Under the pieces are notes generated by a model. It ran no database searches and was not told where the DNA came from. It was given only the letters and a program-made list of their open reading frames with translations. The position numbers and the translations under genes were made by a program. Positions 22,885 to 35,445 of a stretch of DNA of 64,000 nucleotides are shown in pieces. Within the stretch, counting starts at the first letter, position 1, and each line of letters opens with the position of its first letter. The stretch comes from Cyathus striatus (Eukaryota > Basidiomycota > Agaricomycetes > Agaricales > Nidulariaceae), in assembly GCA_025738555.1 (NCBI GenBank), contig JAOVFP010000001.1, forward strand, positions 8,246,001 to 8,310,000. The letters run 5' to 3'.

Positions 22885-24670
22885 TTAAACCTGATCCACA
22901 TCATACTCGTCTCCAGAGTTGTTAGCGGTACCGGGAGCGGAGTGAGCGAAAAAGATTGATCGAGACACGGAGGAGCAACTCCACTTCCATCCACATCCAA
23001 CATTTTTCGCAAATTCAGTATCAATCGAGACCCCTGGTGAATTCTAAATTTTAATCATTCAAATGAATAGATTAGAACCGACCATAAATGATATCATTCC
23101 AATGTACCACCTGTAAACATAAGTATGAGAAAGGTTTAGATTAACATTACTGGGGGGACTTACCCGGTGAAGTACACATTAAATGTTCCTCCTCTGGGAT
23201 CCATGGCACTCCATGCTTGAAGTACTGCAAATACTAAAAAAAAATTTGATTGAGAAACCACCTATCTGAACATATTTCCAAACATTTCTTACCAAAGATA
23301 ATGAAGAAATACAGTGTTCCATCATGCATTAAAGATATTACGATAGGGAATTTGCTTCTGCTTTGCAGGATGTTTCGCAGTCCTCCTTGAGCAACACTGA
23401 GATCCTTCGAAAATCTGAATATAGTAAGTAGAAACATAGAAACTGTTGAAATAAAATCAGCAGATGACCCTGTAAAATTGAGATAAATATACAATGGATG
23501 GCGAGCCCGAATCCATAATAAATGGTATCCAATACGTTGACCAAGTGTTCATATTCAATATCCGTCGTGATGCACACCATCCCTGGAATTTCAATCAGAC
23601 TTTTACTCGTTTCAATGGAAAGTAGAATGGAATTGGCGCAGATTATCTATATATAAAAATTAGAGTGCAACAATTACATGGATAGGGGGTCTATTTAGCT
23701 TACGAAAAATTGTGCTAGATAGCTGGCCCATGCGCATCAGTCTTAATTGACAAACAGTATTAGAGCGTACCAGCTAAAGAGAGCCCTAGAAACCACACAA
23801 CTGATTTCATTTTAGATTAGTAATTCATGTACTTGTGTAATAGGTGTCATACTTTTTCTACTGTACCCATAACATGCACTAACTCGGAATGCAAAGATAA
23901 CATCGACAATTGTATACACTATGAATCCTCCCCTATACATAACAGCTATTATGATTTATGGAGAAGTATAATGAAATCGAATTGCTTACATTTCACTATA
24001 CCAGGTAACTGTTCGACAGCTACAGTATATGTTAGAATTTCATATACCAAATTCTTTTTATAATTACAGCTGATTTCATCAATTAAGTTTATAGGATGGT
24101 AAAATCTTGTTGGAATTACTGACATTAAGTGATATGTTCCCAAGTACTTCAAAATATGGCGCTATAAAAAATACAATTCAGCTGAAAGATTTTACGCTGA
24201 TGAAATACATAATACTTACGCATAAATGTGTCGATTCTATAGTTCTCAGAGATATGTCATTCTTGTAAAGAAATAAAACTTACGCAATGAAAATAAAACA
24301 ATAGTATCTTGCAATAATGTAAAGAAGCTTCGGAATGGACCATTTCATTCCGCTGATTAAAAAGGAACATGTTTGAGACATGTATTATATAGTCCAATAG
24401 CGATCTCACCACCAGATGTATTACACCTACGAGGCATCAGCTTTAAATGTAACTTTAATAACTTGCGAATAATTATACCTCATCGAAAAAGCAGTAAACA
24501 ATATCATATGCGAGGAATGATAAAATAGCAACTGAATCATAATGAGTGAGAAGATCAGACCCAACATATAACAACGACATACTGTAGACAGAATTTAATT
24601 TCCTGGCCTGATATACAATGTCGATTATTTCCTCAAAGGACATACCGAAGTAGGTGTCTGTGTTACTCAT
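22885..24670 (-). pseudogene. DUF6533-type membrane protein, copy 4 (nonsense codon)
   Basis: Start at 24670 (MSNTDTYFGMSFEEIIDIVY). Intron 1 is 51 nt and open in frame; the signature exon reads VAILSFLAYDIVYCFFDE. The short third exon carries a stop: GTG TAA TAC where intact copies read GTC AAA TAC (TAA at 24421-24423, complement strand). The last exon has lost one base (GGAGGAGCA instead of GGAGGGAGCA), changing the tail. Other exons are well kept, including MKWSIPKLLYIIARYY and FPIVISLMHDGTLYFFIIFG. The pattern fits recent loss of function. Confidence 0.8.
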
Positions 24671-25974
24671 GGTGAACTCGTGTAATATGTAAGATGGGAG
24701 GCACGAAGCTGAGATCCAATACATATATATGTTATTAGCTTGCTGCTAACCTCGATAATACTTAGCTTCATCATATGCAACATATGAAATCGACTACTGA
24801 AGAATTGTCACCGGTATTATACAGCTACTGGTATGCGCAATTGGTATTGCATTGATGAATACGTAAGTTCTGAATCAATTTATTACCAATCATGAACGAT
24901 AGCCTCATATCAACCGCCTTGTATGTGAATTATGGAATGATTCAACGCAAGGTGTTACGCAAATCATTACGTTTGTTGGGATCATCGCACTGGTAAGGAT
25001 CATCGAAGTCATTCGTAGATCGAGCCCAGAACCATTTATGCAGTGTCAGCTGTACTAACAGAATGATTAAGCACAGATTGTGGAGCAAAATCATTACTGC
25101 ATGATCATCGCAATCATGATATTTGGAGAACCATGAATTAGATTCACTGGTATTATCCTCATAGAAAAAATCATTGGATGATTCAAGGCAAATCTTAGAG
25201 CGATGCACTATTAAAATAATGTTGTGAAATAGATTCAATGGGAATGAGAAGTACATTGATGAAAAAATTGTGTAGACTAGTGCATATCGGTGATAATCAG
25301 AGATCGATAGAAATATTTGATGTGCCATATTAAGATTCCGACCCTCTCGCAAGGTTCTCGTTACTTGAACTTTACATAAATGAGGAGCAGGGGGAATTTG
25401 GTGTCGGAGGTAAGGTGAGAACCTTGCGAGTTTGAATGAGAGCCTGAAGGCGAAGAGGAATATGAAATCTTGCATGAGATAAACGAGCGAGATGAATGGG
25501 AGAGGAAGGGGTGTATGTATACCCTACCCCATCCCCGAAAACTGACTATCCCATCCCTATCCCAGTACGAGGTCGCGGTGCAATACTACCCTTCCTTCCT
25601 TCAACCAATCGGTTCCATTCGAATGCCAATGGTGGTCCTGACAGGAGTCTGTGCTAGAATTACATCTTTTGAATGACGGTGATAGAAACAAGGATGGTAC
25701 TTAGTGGAAGTACTGGGGACGGGTCACGAAGACAATATTCATGATTGAATTAAAAGCTGTTCCATGTCTAGTTGACTCGGGACATAATGTCCGGAGGTGG
25801 AATAGGCGAGCCTCTGCGAAGGAGGTTTATCCGGGTAAAGCTCCGCAGCTATTCTACGATGGTAAAGTAGAAAGGGTGCTAAGCTATGCTAAGCTGGGGC
25901 AAGGCGTTTTGTCCTGGCGGCTATTGTAATAGGTTGCGGCAGGGACGCACAAAGCAGAAAAGAGTTCTCAACTG
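24671..25974. other. Spacer between copy 4 and R3
   Basis: A 177-codon - frame (24942-25475) lacks a domain, codon pattern or repeat support, and I do not call it a gene. CTCGCAAGGTTCTC near 25350 and its inverse near 25422 form an inverted repeat about 70 bp apart inside that frame. A 62-codon + frame at 25741 is likewise unsupported. Confidence 0.4.
24722..24732 (-). promoter_or_regulatory. TATA-like element of DUF6533 copy 4
   Basis: On the - strand, ACATATATATGT lies about 55 bp upstream of the ATG. The interval CTCCCATCTTACATATTACACG...TTCACCATG is conserved in copies 7 (CTCCCACCTTACATCTTACACA) and 8. Confidence 0.5.
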
Positions 25975-27450
25975 TTCTCGGCAAATCGGCATTTGATTCT
26001 TATCACGTGGTCTGAAACCATCGGGTCGTCTATTCTGGTTCATCTTTTCCCAACGTGACCAACCCAACCCCAACCCTGTACTTTCTCTCTTCCTCTCTAT
26101 CTCTTGTACTACTATCTATGATATAACTAGAACCTCTTTACGGGTTCCACACCACGACTTCGACTTTCAACTAGGAAGGAAGGAAGGGAAGAAGTAGTAT
26201 TACCCAAGATACTTGCAAGATACAGGGCCCAACGCAATGCGACAACCTCAACTGCCCGTCAGCTGTAAGCGATAGCTCGCTCATAACGATGCTGCTTGCG
26301 CCTCCTTCAGATCGAGCGCGAGCAGAGGATATAAGAGGGTGAGATCATGCCATCTGTCCTTTACGTCTGCTTTTATCGAGTTCGGGTCTTGGTTAAGAAT
26401 CGGGATGGTTGGAGTTCTTCATTTGCGGTTGCAAGTTTGACGGGGATCGACAGCGTTACAACGGCTACTTGTTTGCATCCTCGTTGTGGACAGTAACGGT
26501 GTCGTTGGGGCGTTGAGCGCAGCAACGATTGCGGGATGTGTGGAAGACCTAGTGCGAAGCGGTGGCCCTGCTGAACAGGAGGAGGAAATAATTCTCTTAC
26601 AGTTTCCACCGTCTCTCCTGGTCACCGGTCTATGGAAGAAGGTACTACGTTAAGGTACGGTGAACTCAAGGAGGATCCTAGTGCACCTCTATTCCCCTTA
26701 TCACATTCTCGACGGTACCGCGATCCATCCTGTTCGCCATTGCGTGGGGGTAATGACGTCGCAGCACCCCGTATTCCCGTATCGTTATGCGTGAAGGGAT
26801 TTGCTGTGCCAGTCTGCAGTCTCGTTATTCGCTATTAATTCAATGCGTTCGTAGAACTTGGTCGTTTTGTGGTTCTTTCCAGCAACCAACACCTCCTATC
26901 CTAGCTTGGATCCGACCACGGTCACAGTTGCACTAGTTCACAGTTCGGTTTCAATTACCCTACTTATCTTATTCTCGCTCTTCTTTCCTCTTCTGTTTAT
27001 TACAACGTACTAACCTAGTCAGATCTATTAGGAAAAATGACAAATGCTGATTTCCCGCTTTTCGTTCTAATAAGCTAACTTCAGCGACTTGGAAAGGATG
27101 AGGTAGACTATGCGCTGCGTGCTCCAGTACGTACATTCTGTTCCTTGAACCCTCCCTTCCTTCTTCCTCCTTCCTCCTTCACTCCCCTCCGGTACATGTC
27201 CTCAGCACTGATTCTACTAGCTGGCAACACCGCTTCCCCATAGCCCACTTCAGCACAAGACACCCAGACCCAACACGCACGCACCCGTCCCGATGCAGTC
27301 ATGCCAACACCCGAACCGCCCCTCAGAACCCTCCTTAGTGCATAGCAAAATAATTATCAATTATATGTGAACGCGCCCCTCAAAGGTGTAGTAGATTCTG
27401 GTAAGAATATGGCTTCTGCCGCTCGCATTTCACTGAGCGCCCACGCACAT
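25975..27450 (+). pseudogene. R-family repeat gene, copy R3 (short)
   Basis: CACGTG at 26004, CT-rich leader (about 26085-26105), first coding block (26285-26345) with a GAGGGTGAG donor, an intron-like region containing CTACGTTAAGGTACGG (26645) and GACGGTACCGCG (26710), then the second block at 27035-27125 (stop inside). Homology fades by about 27450 and the acidic C-terminal part is missing, so this copy is 3'-truncated before DUF6533 copy 5. Confidence 0.6.
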
Positions 27451-27500
27451 CGTGACGCGGACTCATTAAATATATAATTAATAAATACGTTTAGTATCAA

Positions 27501-29172
27501 TTAAACCATCTGCTGATGCAACTCGCTAAACGTCAGGCAGTCGGATTGTTGTACAGGACCATTGGTTGTAGCAAAATGTTCACTGTACATATCTGTCATT
27601 TTTCGCAATTCCAATATAACGCGAGACCCCTAATGGCGCATAAACGTTAATGCGCTCCTCATAAGGTAAGGTGTGATGACATACCATAAATGACAACATT
27701 GAATAGTACCACCTGTATAATTTTATTAAATCTTGAAGTAGATGTAAAGGTAATAAATGGAATTACGGTTTTACATAGCCAGAAACATCTAGTTTTTCCG
27801 CTGTGTGATTTAATAAGAGCCCCATGAAAGGTACTGTAAACACTGATGTATATATTATAAGTGATCTAGGCAGGATTCATATTAGAGATGTCTTACCAAT
27901 GATCATGAAGAAATGTAATGTTATGTCGCGAATAAGTGATGAAAGAATTGGGAATGGGCTTCGTTCAATTTGTAGTAATATATACAGTCCTCTCCCACAG
28001 TTAACAAGATCCTTCCCGATCTTGAGGGACATTAGGAGGAAGAACATAGCTGTCGCAATCAAAATAATTCAAGTTCAAAAAAATAAACAAAACATACCGT
28101 GCAATGCAAAATTGAATCCGAAATACACAATTTGCAACCGGTTCAGAAGATTTTTGTTTTCAGGCATATGCACTAAGCATATTATTCCCTGAACTTCAAC
28201 GATATTTGGGGATTTTCCAATCGCAGTAAGTATCGAAAGAACGAATAATAACTAATGATGAAAATGAGATTCAGTGATGTTAGGTCAATGTTAGATGTAA
28301 GCAAACCGAAAATTGTGCTGGGAAATTTCCATTTAAACACGTGAGCATCGATAAATACATTAAAACTCACCACATAAACCCATTGCTAGAACTAAGACTA
28401 CTATGGTTATTTCGAAATTAATGGTTAGATTACTATAATAAATAAGGGCAGCTACATACTTCGTTTGCTATTTCCATAACAAGCACTGACTTGACATGCG
28501 AATATTAGGTCAGTTGCAGTACCAAATACAATCAATCCTCCGCTATGTGACCGAATGCGATTCAGGCGAGTAATAAATTTAGTTAATTTGCTTACAATTG
28601 TGCAAAGCACAAATTAGCACGACTATTACAGGCTGGGTAGAGCAATTCAGTGGAATAGCCTTTTAATTTTGAAGTAAAACATATTACGAAGCACTGTTTC
28701 TAGCCTGCAATAAGTATTCCAGAACTTGTGAATCGCGTTACGCTTAATATAAGGGGAACCTCACAAGAGATAAAATGGGCAATAATAATGCACGATGATA
28801 TAAAGAATCTTGGGCAGTGACCATTTCATTCCCCTGGAAGAGGCGGAGTTGACAAAGAAAACTGTGAGATGTATAATAACTAATGAGACATGCCACACCA
28901 ATCTCACCACCATATATATAGCATCTAGCGATTTTCATCAGTTCTCGTATATCACACGCCAAAAGCGTTATTAGGACTAACCTCATCGAAGAAGTAGTAT
29001 ATAATATGATATCCAAGTGAAGTAGCAGCGGCAACTAAATAATAAATATTTTAAGTTGGGGGTCAACATACAGAATCGTACTAGACAGTAGATTCATTTT
29101 TCTAGCTTGATCAATGATATCGATTGTCGCATCGAAAGGAATGCCGGCATGTATGTCACCAATGTTTTCCAT
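27501..29172 (-). CDS. DUF6533-type membrane protein, copy 5 (diverged, apparently open)
   Basis: The most diverged copy. Start at 29172 (MENIGDIHAGIPFDATIDII); intron 1 GTATGTTGAC...TTATTTAG; signature exon VAAATSLGYHIIYYFFDE; then MLYIW, RGMKWSLPKILYIIVHYY, TATDLIFACQVSACYGNSKR, a VVLVLAMGLCG exon, the 11-nt microexon, IVEVQGIICLVHMPENKNLL...YFGFNFALH, and RSPFPILSSLIRDITLHFFM. The last exon is open but carries its own tail, GSRVILELRKMTDMY then FSELHQQMV, stop at 27501-27503. I saw no stop or frameshift in the exons I could place; exon 5 was not resolved. It could be a selected paralogue distinct from the younger copies. Confidence 0.65.
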
Positions 29173-29879
29173 GATTAGTTTTTAGAATGGGGGTCGTGTA
29201 GTGGTTGCCATGCACTTGTCCTATTTACTATTTATGAAAGCTCAGCGTAGTCGAGCAGTGTATTGCGGTGTACGTTAGGTGGCATGGCATCTCACTAGAA
29301 CTGCCCTCTCTTCTTGCATTGACGCCAGACACAGCGAATAAGCAGCCCCAGCAAGTATTAGCAGCGCTCTATCATTCGTACCCTTTTTAAATACACATTC
29401 AATGAGCTCAGCTTAATTGAGAAGGTTCAGTGGGATTATATGGGGATTGAGTGGTGTAATGCTGTAAGCGCTAGCGATACATACCTAGCTAACTCCATCG
29501 GCGCTTACGATCGCCATTTTGTAGATCTTCAGTTGTCCAATTTTTGGCATCCTCTGCGGCAACTCATCCCGATTTTACATCTTATGGATGCTTCAGTACT
29601 CGTCGATGTCGATTCTTGCTTTGCTTTATGGTAGAATTATCCGGTTTTTGCGCTGTAGAGGTGCGACATGACCTCCAAGTCTAGATTCTAGAATTTAGAT
29701 GGCAACAGAAAGGCTGGCGAAGGCTGTATGAATTGTCTGTTGTAGAATGCTAATACACAGTTAGTTTATTACAGGCTGTATCACGTTAGCGGTGAACCAC
29801 TGAACCACATCTTCTGAGTGCAGTTTTGGAAATAATATGTTGAGATCAAGCGTCAACTTGTTCGGAAGAAAGAGTTCGC
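29173..29879. other. Spacer with upstream region of copy 5
   Basis: Nothing recognisable except a 64-codon + frame (29440-29634) without features. The TATA/leader arrangement of the other DUF6533 promoters is not recognisable here, in keeping with the divergence of copy 5. Confidence 0.35.
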
Positions 29880-32755
29880 GGCCAATCGGCATTTGATTCC
29901 AATCACGTGCTCCGAAACCATCAGGCATCTTTCTCGAACCAACCCCAACCCCGCACTTTCTCTCTTCCTCGGAGCTCCCTCTATCATCTCTTGTCCTGCT
30001 TTCTATGCTCTAACTAGAGCATGTTTTACGACTCCTTACCACGAATTTCGATTTTGACCTAGGAAGGGAGGACGATTTATTCAAGATACAGCACTCAATG
30101 CGATACAACAAGCTCAGCTGTCTTCTCCCGGCTCCCCAGCAGCAGCAACAACAACAACAGTATGCTCTACACCAATAGCAGCCGTTAGCGATGATTTTCT
30201 CAGAAGAGCGGCGCTTTCCCTTCCTCGAGATCGAGCGCGAGCAAAGGATAGAGGAGGCCATAACGCTCAGGTTGCCTGAGGTGAGTTGAAGTCATCATGG
30301 GAGCTCGGGTCTTGGTTCGTCGGTGGATTTGTTGGAGATCTGCTATGATGGGTGTTGTTTTAGCTGAGTTGGACGGCACTTAAATATGGGTGGAGCGTTG
30401 AGCGCTGGGAGGGAGGTAACGGTGTACCACGATAACCATCCAACGTGATATGTGGAGGACCTGGTGCGAGATGGTGGCACTGTTGTCCTTGTTTTGCGTT
30501 CAGTGAGAGAGAGCGAGAGCGTCAGCTACATTTACTACATTCCTCCTTTGACGAAGAGTTCACGTAACCGTGTGGAGGATTAGTTCTACGGTGGTACTAT
30601 TCTCTATGTTTTGCGCTCAGCATCAAGAGTGAGTAGGAGCACTACGGTAACTACTTTCCCTTCTACCTATCTGCTGCTATGTGCGCTACGGTACCCCACC
30701 GTTCTCTACAGCGCGAGCAGGGGCAGTGCACATATCCTCCTCCCATTATCCCATTCCCGAATCCCGGGTATACCTGATACTGTTCGAAGAGACCTGTACG
30801 CTGCTCTGTGAAGGGATGATTCCTACAGCTGCCTTCTACGGTGCGAGGAGGAGCATAGTGCACCTATCTTCCATCATCCTTCTCTAGAGCATACCGCACC
30901 CGTTCGAAAAGATCTGGCCTGGGTGCATCAGGGTGAACGTCCTGCTGAGCGCAGGGAGTACGCAGTGACGCTACGCACTTGCCCACCCTCTAACTTCTTA
31001 TTCTCAATCTCAAGAATGTCATGTTGTTATGTGTGAGGGTCTGGTGCTACGGTGCACTACGCTACCCAGTCCAACACCGTTTCTCTATGCTGAGCGCTGA
31101 GCGGTGGAGAGAACCACGATATCCACCACCCACTCCTGTTCTGCCTGGAATCAACGTGGCTCGTAGTTCGCGTCTTGTGCTTAGCACTGGCGGAACTTAG
31201 TACTCTTTCTGTGCTTCGTTGTTAGCAATCCATCATCGCCCAGCTCTTCCGTTCACCCCCCTTTCTCACTCATCTTCCGTCTATTCTTTTCATTTGAAAT
31301 CCCAACATACAACGTACTAACCCTATCAAATCTATTAGGAACAACGCCCAACTGCTGACACATACCTTTCGTTCTGCCAATGCCATGAATAGCGACTTGG
31401 ATGGGATGAGGTGGACTCCTGCTGCTTTGCGTACTCGGGTACGTTCCGTTTCCTCCCTCCCCTCTCCTTCGTTCAAGTCGTCAACGCTGAGTCTACTCGC
31501 TAGCAACACCGCCTCCCTACAGCCTCCCCTTCAACACAAGACACGCGCCACCATTCTCACCAAGGCAACTCGCCCATTCCTGTCAGAACCCCCGAATCAG
31601 ATTACGTCCACATCAACTGTGAACTTGCATCACACCGCTTGTGTATGTCCCCGATCAAAGGAAAACACGGTGGTTCTCATCCCTGTGTTCTACATGATCT
31701 AATGGAATCTGCTTCTTCTGGCGACGCTGCCACCACATCCAACATCGAAAGAGAAAGAGATAGTAGGATGTTTGGAGAAACGAAAGCATTTGGGGGGTGG
31801 AATCTTCTTTCTGAAGTGATCGGGGATAGAGAGAGGGGGGAGGGGGGGGCAATTGCGTGTAGTTCTGAGAGAGAGAATGCGAGGACTGCTACTAGGCCTA
31901 TCAAGGAAAATGGTCCTGAAAGAGTTTGCGAGACGACGAGGCGTGTGCATCCATCGGTGGTTGCCAGTTCTTCTTTAGTCTGTGTCCCTTTGCGCACAGC
32001 GACCCCTCAGTATCCCTACTACCCTCGCTGGTCCCATCACCCTAAGTACCGTCAGCAGCGACACCAGCATCGATACCGTCTCCTGCAGTGACAGGGAGAA
32101 CACTTAAAAGATCATACTCTAGCACCGATCTCTTTAGGGGCCACCACCCGCATTTGAATCTGACGGTTTTGATGGAGGGAGGGGCGTTAGTGCTTCGTCG
32201 GATAGGACCTCTTTCTTCAGGCTTGTTTTTTCTTCCGGTTTGTTTTCGGCCCAAGGAGACGGGAGGGGGCGGGAGAGGGGGTCTACTATACCCTTCATTT
32301 TCACTCATCTCGTTTGTCACATTCACAACTGAAAATCCCCCCTTCGCCGTCGAACTCATCACATACGTGGGCACTTGGTGGGCACCGTCTCATTTAAGAC
32401 CGTGAATTCCTCCTGCTTCACATTCGAAGCTCAAGATACCCGGACTGTATGACAGGGTAAGAAGCGCTATCTTTCCACCTGAGTTGATCCCCTATCAGAA
32501 TCGAAGGGTATAACACAGATTGTTCCCCTGTCTCTGGTGCGTGAAGGTTGTGCGGAGGTTGGAGGCCCCTGAGGTTGGGCTTTTGATGTGTTCGATGATG
32601 CCGAGTTGGCGCTTCAACGTGGGCACGTTAGTGTATGACACTGTTTTCCTGGTTTGCTTTCTCTTGTGCAAAGTTTCGTCTTTCATGTACGATTTACGAT
32701 CTCTCCTAACTGCGATTTACATAATTTCTATACATGTATCTTCTAAGGAAATATT
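29880..32755 (+). pseudogene. R-family repeat gene, copy R4 (longest)
   Basis: CACGTG at 29904; leader with TCTCTCTTCCTC; a CAG/CAA-rich stretch (30140-30165); first block FLEIERERRIEEAITLRLPE followed by a GAG|GTGAG donor (about 30210-30290); a 1-kb intron-like region full of CTACGGT/CTCAGCG words; second block at 31335-31440 (frameshifted); a block KENTVVLIPV (31660); RERDSRMFGETKAFGGWN (31757-31810); LKRSYSSTDLFRGHHPH (32104-32155); and an acidic or tail region. Several blocks need frame changes, so it is decayed. The product is unknown. Confidence 0.62.
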
Positions 32756-32760
32756 TAGTA

Positions 32761-34591
32761 TCAATCGATGATTCCCTCTGCCTCTCTGGAAGGCAAAGCC
32801 AGATCTATTTCATGTTCTTCTCCAGAGTTGCTGGTTGTACCAAGTACGGGACGAGCAAAGAAAATTGACTGTGGCATGGAGGAAGTACTTCCACTTCCAT
32901 CCATGTCTGATAATTTCCGCAAATTCAGTATCAATCGAGACCCCTGATGGCTTCTAAACACTAATATTTACAGTAAATAAATTATAGCTGACCGTAAATG
33001 ATAGCATTGCATTGTACCACCTGTAAACATGAGACATTTTTGATAAATAGTGTAGTGACTGAGATTTACCCAGAAAAATAGTCATTAACTAGAAACACTT
33101 TCGAATCTATCGATATCCATGTCGTAATAACCGTGAATGCTAAAAGACGCATTGATTATAAAACCACTTCTCTGAAAATATTTCAAAACATCTCTCACCA
33201 AATATAATGAAGAAAAACAGTGTTCCATCCCGCATAAAGATTGTTAGAATAGGGAAGTTGCCTTTTCTACTTTTAAATATGTTTCGCAGTCCTCCATGAG
33301 TAACACTGAAATCTTTCCATAGTCTAAATATTGTAAGAAGAAACATAGTAGCTGTTGACAGAGTTAAATTACATGCTTGTGGAGAGTTGGATTAAACATA
33401 CAATGGACGGCAAGGTTAAGTCCGAAATAAGCAGTTGATAGCGAATTGAGAATGTTTTCATTTTCAAGATCGCCTGTGACACATACTATTCCCGGAATAT
33501 CAACAAGATTCGTACTATCTGCAATGCCAAATAGTATGGAATTAGTGAAGAGTGCCTAAAATGATGATCAGAGCACAACAATTGTGTGGTGGGCAGATAT
33601 ATTTAGCATACCGAATACTGTGCTAGTACATTTCCATATGTACATCAGTCTCAGTCAGTAAATAGCATTATAACTCACCAAATAAAAATATTCCTAGAAA
33701 CCACACTACTATATATTTAAAGATTAGTAAGTCTTACTTTAGCATAAGTAGTACTTGAATGGCAAATCACACCTTTTCTGTTGTTCCCGTAACACGCACT
33801 GACTCGGAATGCAAATATAAGGTCCACTGCTATATTCAGTATGATTGATCCCCTATATGACTGATGTTATGTTTTGTGCAGCAGAATAATTAAATTTATT
33901 TTCCTACATTTGCTGATACCAGAAAGCTGCTCGACAGCTACAGTATTTGGTTAGAATTTAATAAATCCAATTCCGCTTTTATAATTACAACTTGTTTCAC
34001 AGATTCAGTGTATGCGACAGTAAATTCAAGTCGGAATTACTGACATTGGGTGATATGATTTCGTCTGCCTCAAAATAATGTGCTAAGAGAGACATAACTT
34101 AGTTAAAAACATTTCACATTGGAGGAATGCTTAATACGAAGAAGTGTAATGATTCTGTAGAACTCAAAATGTGAGGAGTATATTTGCTTATTAAAGAAGT
34201 TTAACTTACGTGACATACAGAGGACCATAGTATCTTGCAATAATATAAAGAATCTTAGGAACGGACCATTTCATTCCACTGAAGAAAAGGGAAAGCCTTT
34301 AAGATATATATTTTCTAATGAAATACCCTGGTACCCATCTCACCACCAGATGTATTTGACCTATATGGTGTCAGATTATATATATATTCCATTGAAGATG
34401 AGTAATGATACCTCATTATAAAAGCAGTAAATAACATCATACCAGAGGGAAGATGTAGCAGCAACTGAATCATAACGAGTGGGAAGATAGAATTTAACGT
34501 ATGACGTACTATTGACAGTATTTGCTGCTGTGACTTGATATAACTTGCTAATTATTTCGTTCACGGGAATACCTGAGTATGTGTCGCTCAT
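32761..34591 (-). CDS. DUF6533-type multi-spanning membrane protein, copy 6
   Basis: Best reference copy. It is a membrane protein of unknown function with many small exons: exon 1 MSDTYSGIPVNEIISKLYQV (34510-34591); a 45-nt in-frame intron; exon 2 AATSSLWYDVIYCFYNE (34412-34464), whose YD..Y....E pattern is the DUF6533 hallmark; VKYIW; GMKWSVPKILYIIARYYG; CRAAFW; LNIAVDLIFAFRVSACYGNN; VVWFLGIFLF; an 11-nt microexon (33612-33622); FGIADSTNLVDIPGIVCVTG; MFLLTIFRLWKD; NFPILTIFMRDGTLFFFIIF; and a cytosolic tail GSRLILNLRKLSDMDGSGS...EEHEIDLAL, stop at 32761-32763. Estimated length is about 330 residues with five to seven helices. Exon 5 boundaries are unresolved. Basidiomycete genomes often hold large expansions of this family. 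Confidence 0.75.
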
Positions 34592-35445
34592 GGTGAAGTT
34601 ATGTAGCGTTTGCTAATGTGAGAGGCACTAGACTGAGATCTTGTTTATGTATCTTAGTTGTTACATTTTTATCACCTACATATAGCTTAATTTGAGCTTA
34701 GAACGGAACCCCCATGGTGCTTCACAGCATCCGTAATTTACACCTGCACGGGATCAAGTAAAAAGGATAAGACATCGATGTAAGCAACCAGAAGCAACGA
34801 TAAACTATAGATGTGATGTATCAGTTTCTTGTTATTCATCAGTCTTATATAAACCAGATGGCTTCCGGATAGGAAGGGGCGTCAGCATTACCTAGCGATT
34901 CGGAGGCTGACAGTGACATACGAAGCGGTCGAAGTACGCGTATTATTAATATTCAATAGTGAAACAATACCACACATACGTCGGGGTGCATCGGTTCCCG
35001 CCTATCCTCGGTCCTCCTTCATTATGGCCGGATTTCAGCCATATATTTCCATTGAAGTAACCAACCATTGCGAGTGCAGATATCAAAACAAAGGCCCCCA
35101 AAGGCTGTTCAGTGGCCCTTCGTTTTAAATTTCATTGTAACTCTAAGTGCATTGATCTAAAGTATGTTTGAGTCAACGCACGCCACCGAATAGCCTTTGG
35201 CTACCATTTTTTTTAAACGTCCGACTATAGCATGATAGGTGTGATATCGCCTTTTGATGAGAATGGATTATCGATTACTTATGAAAGGCTCTGTATTTTA
35301 TGGTATTAGCAACTAATGTCAGTGCGACTGAAGCCTAATTTTCCGCTATTAAGTAATCACACGAATAAAAGTCAGAGATTCTTAGTACAGCAGCCATAGC
35401 GGTAGCGAGAACAGGACGCACAATGGGATGTAAACAATAAATAAG
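34592..35445. other. Upstream region of copy 6 and spacer
   Basis: On the - strand the region before the ATG has ACATATAGC... (34676-34684) and GAACGGAACC (about 34698), shared with copy 8 upstream sequence (57130). A 71-codon + frame at 34913-35128 has no support. Confidence 0.4.

Noticed and set aside
24942..25475. 177-codon - strand frame
   Set aside because: No domain, no splice context, no relative in the window, and it contains an inverted repeat; chance is more likely.
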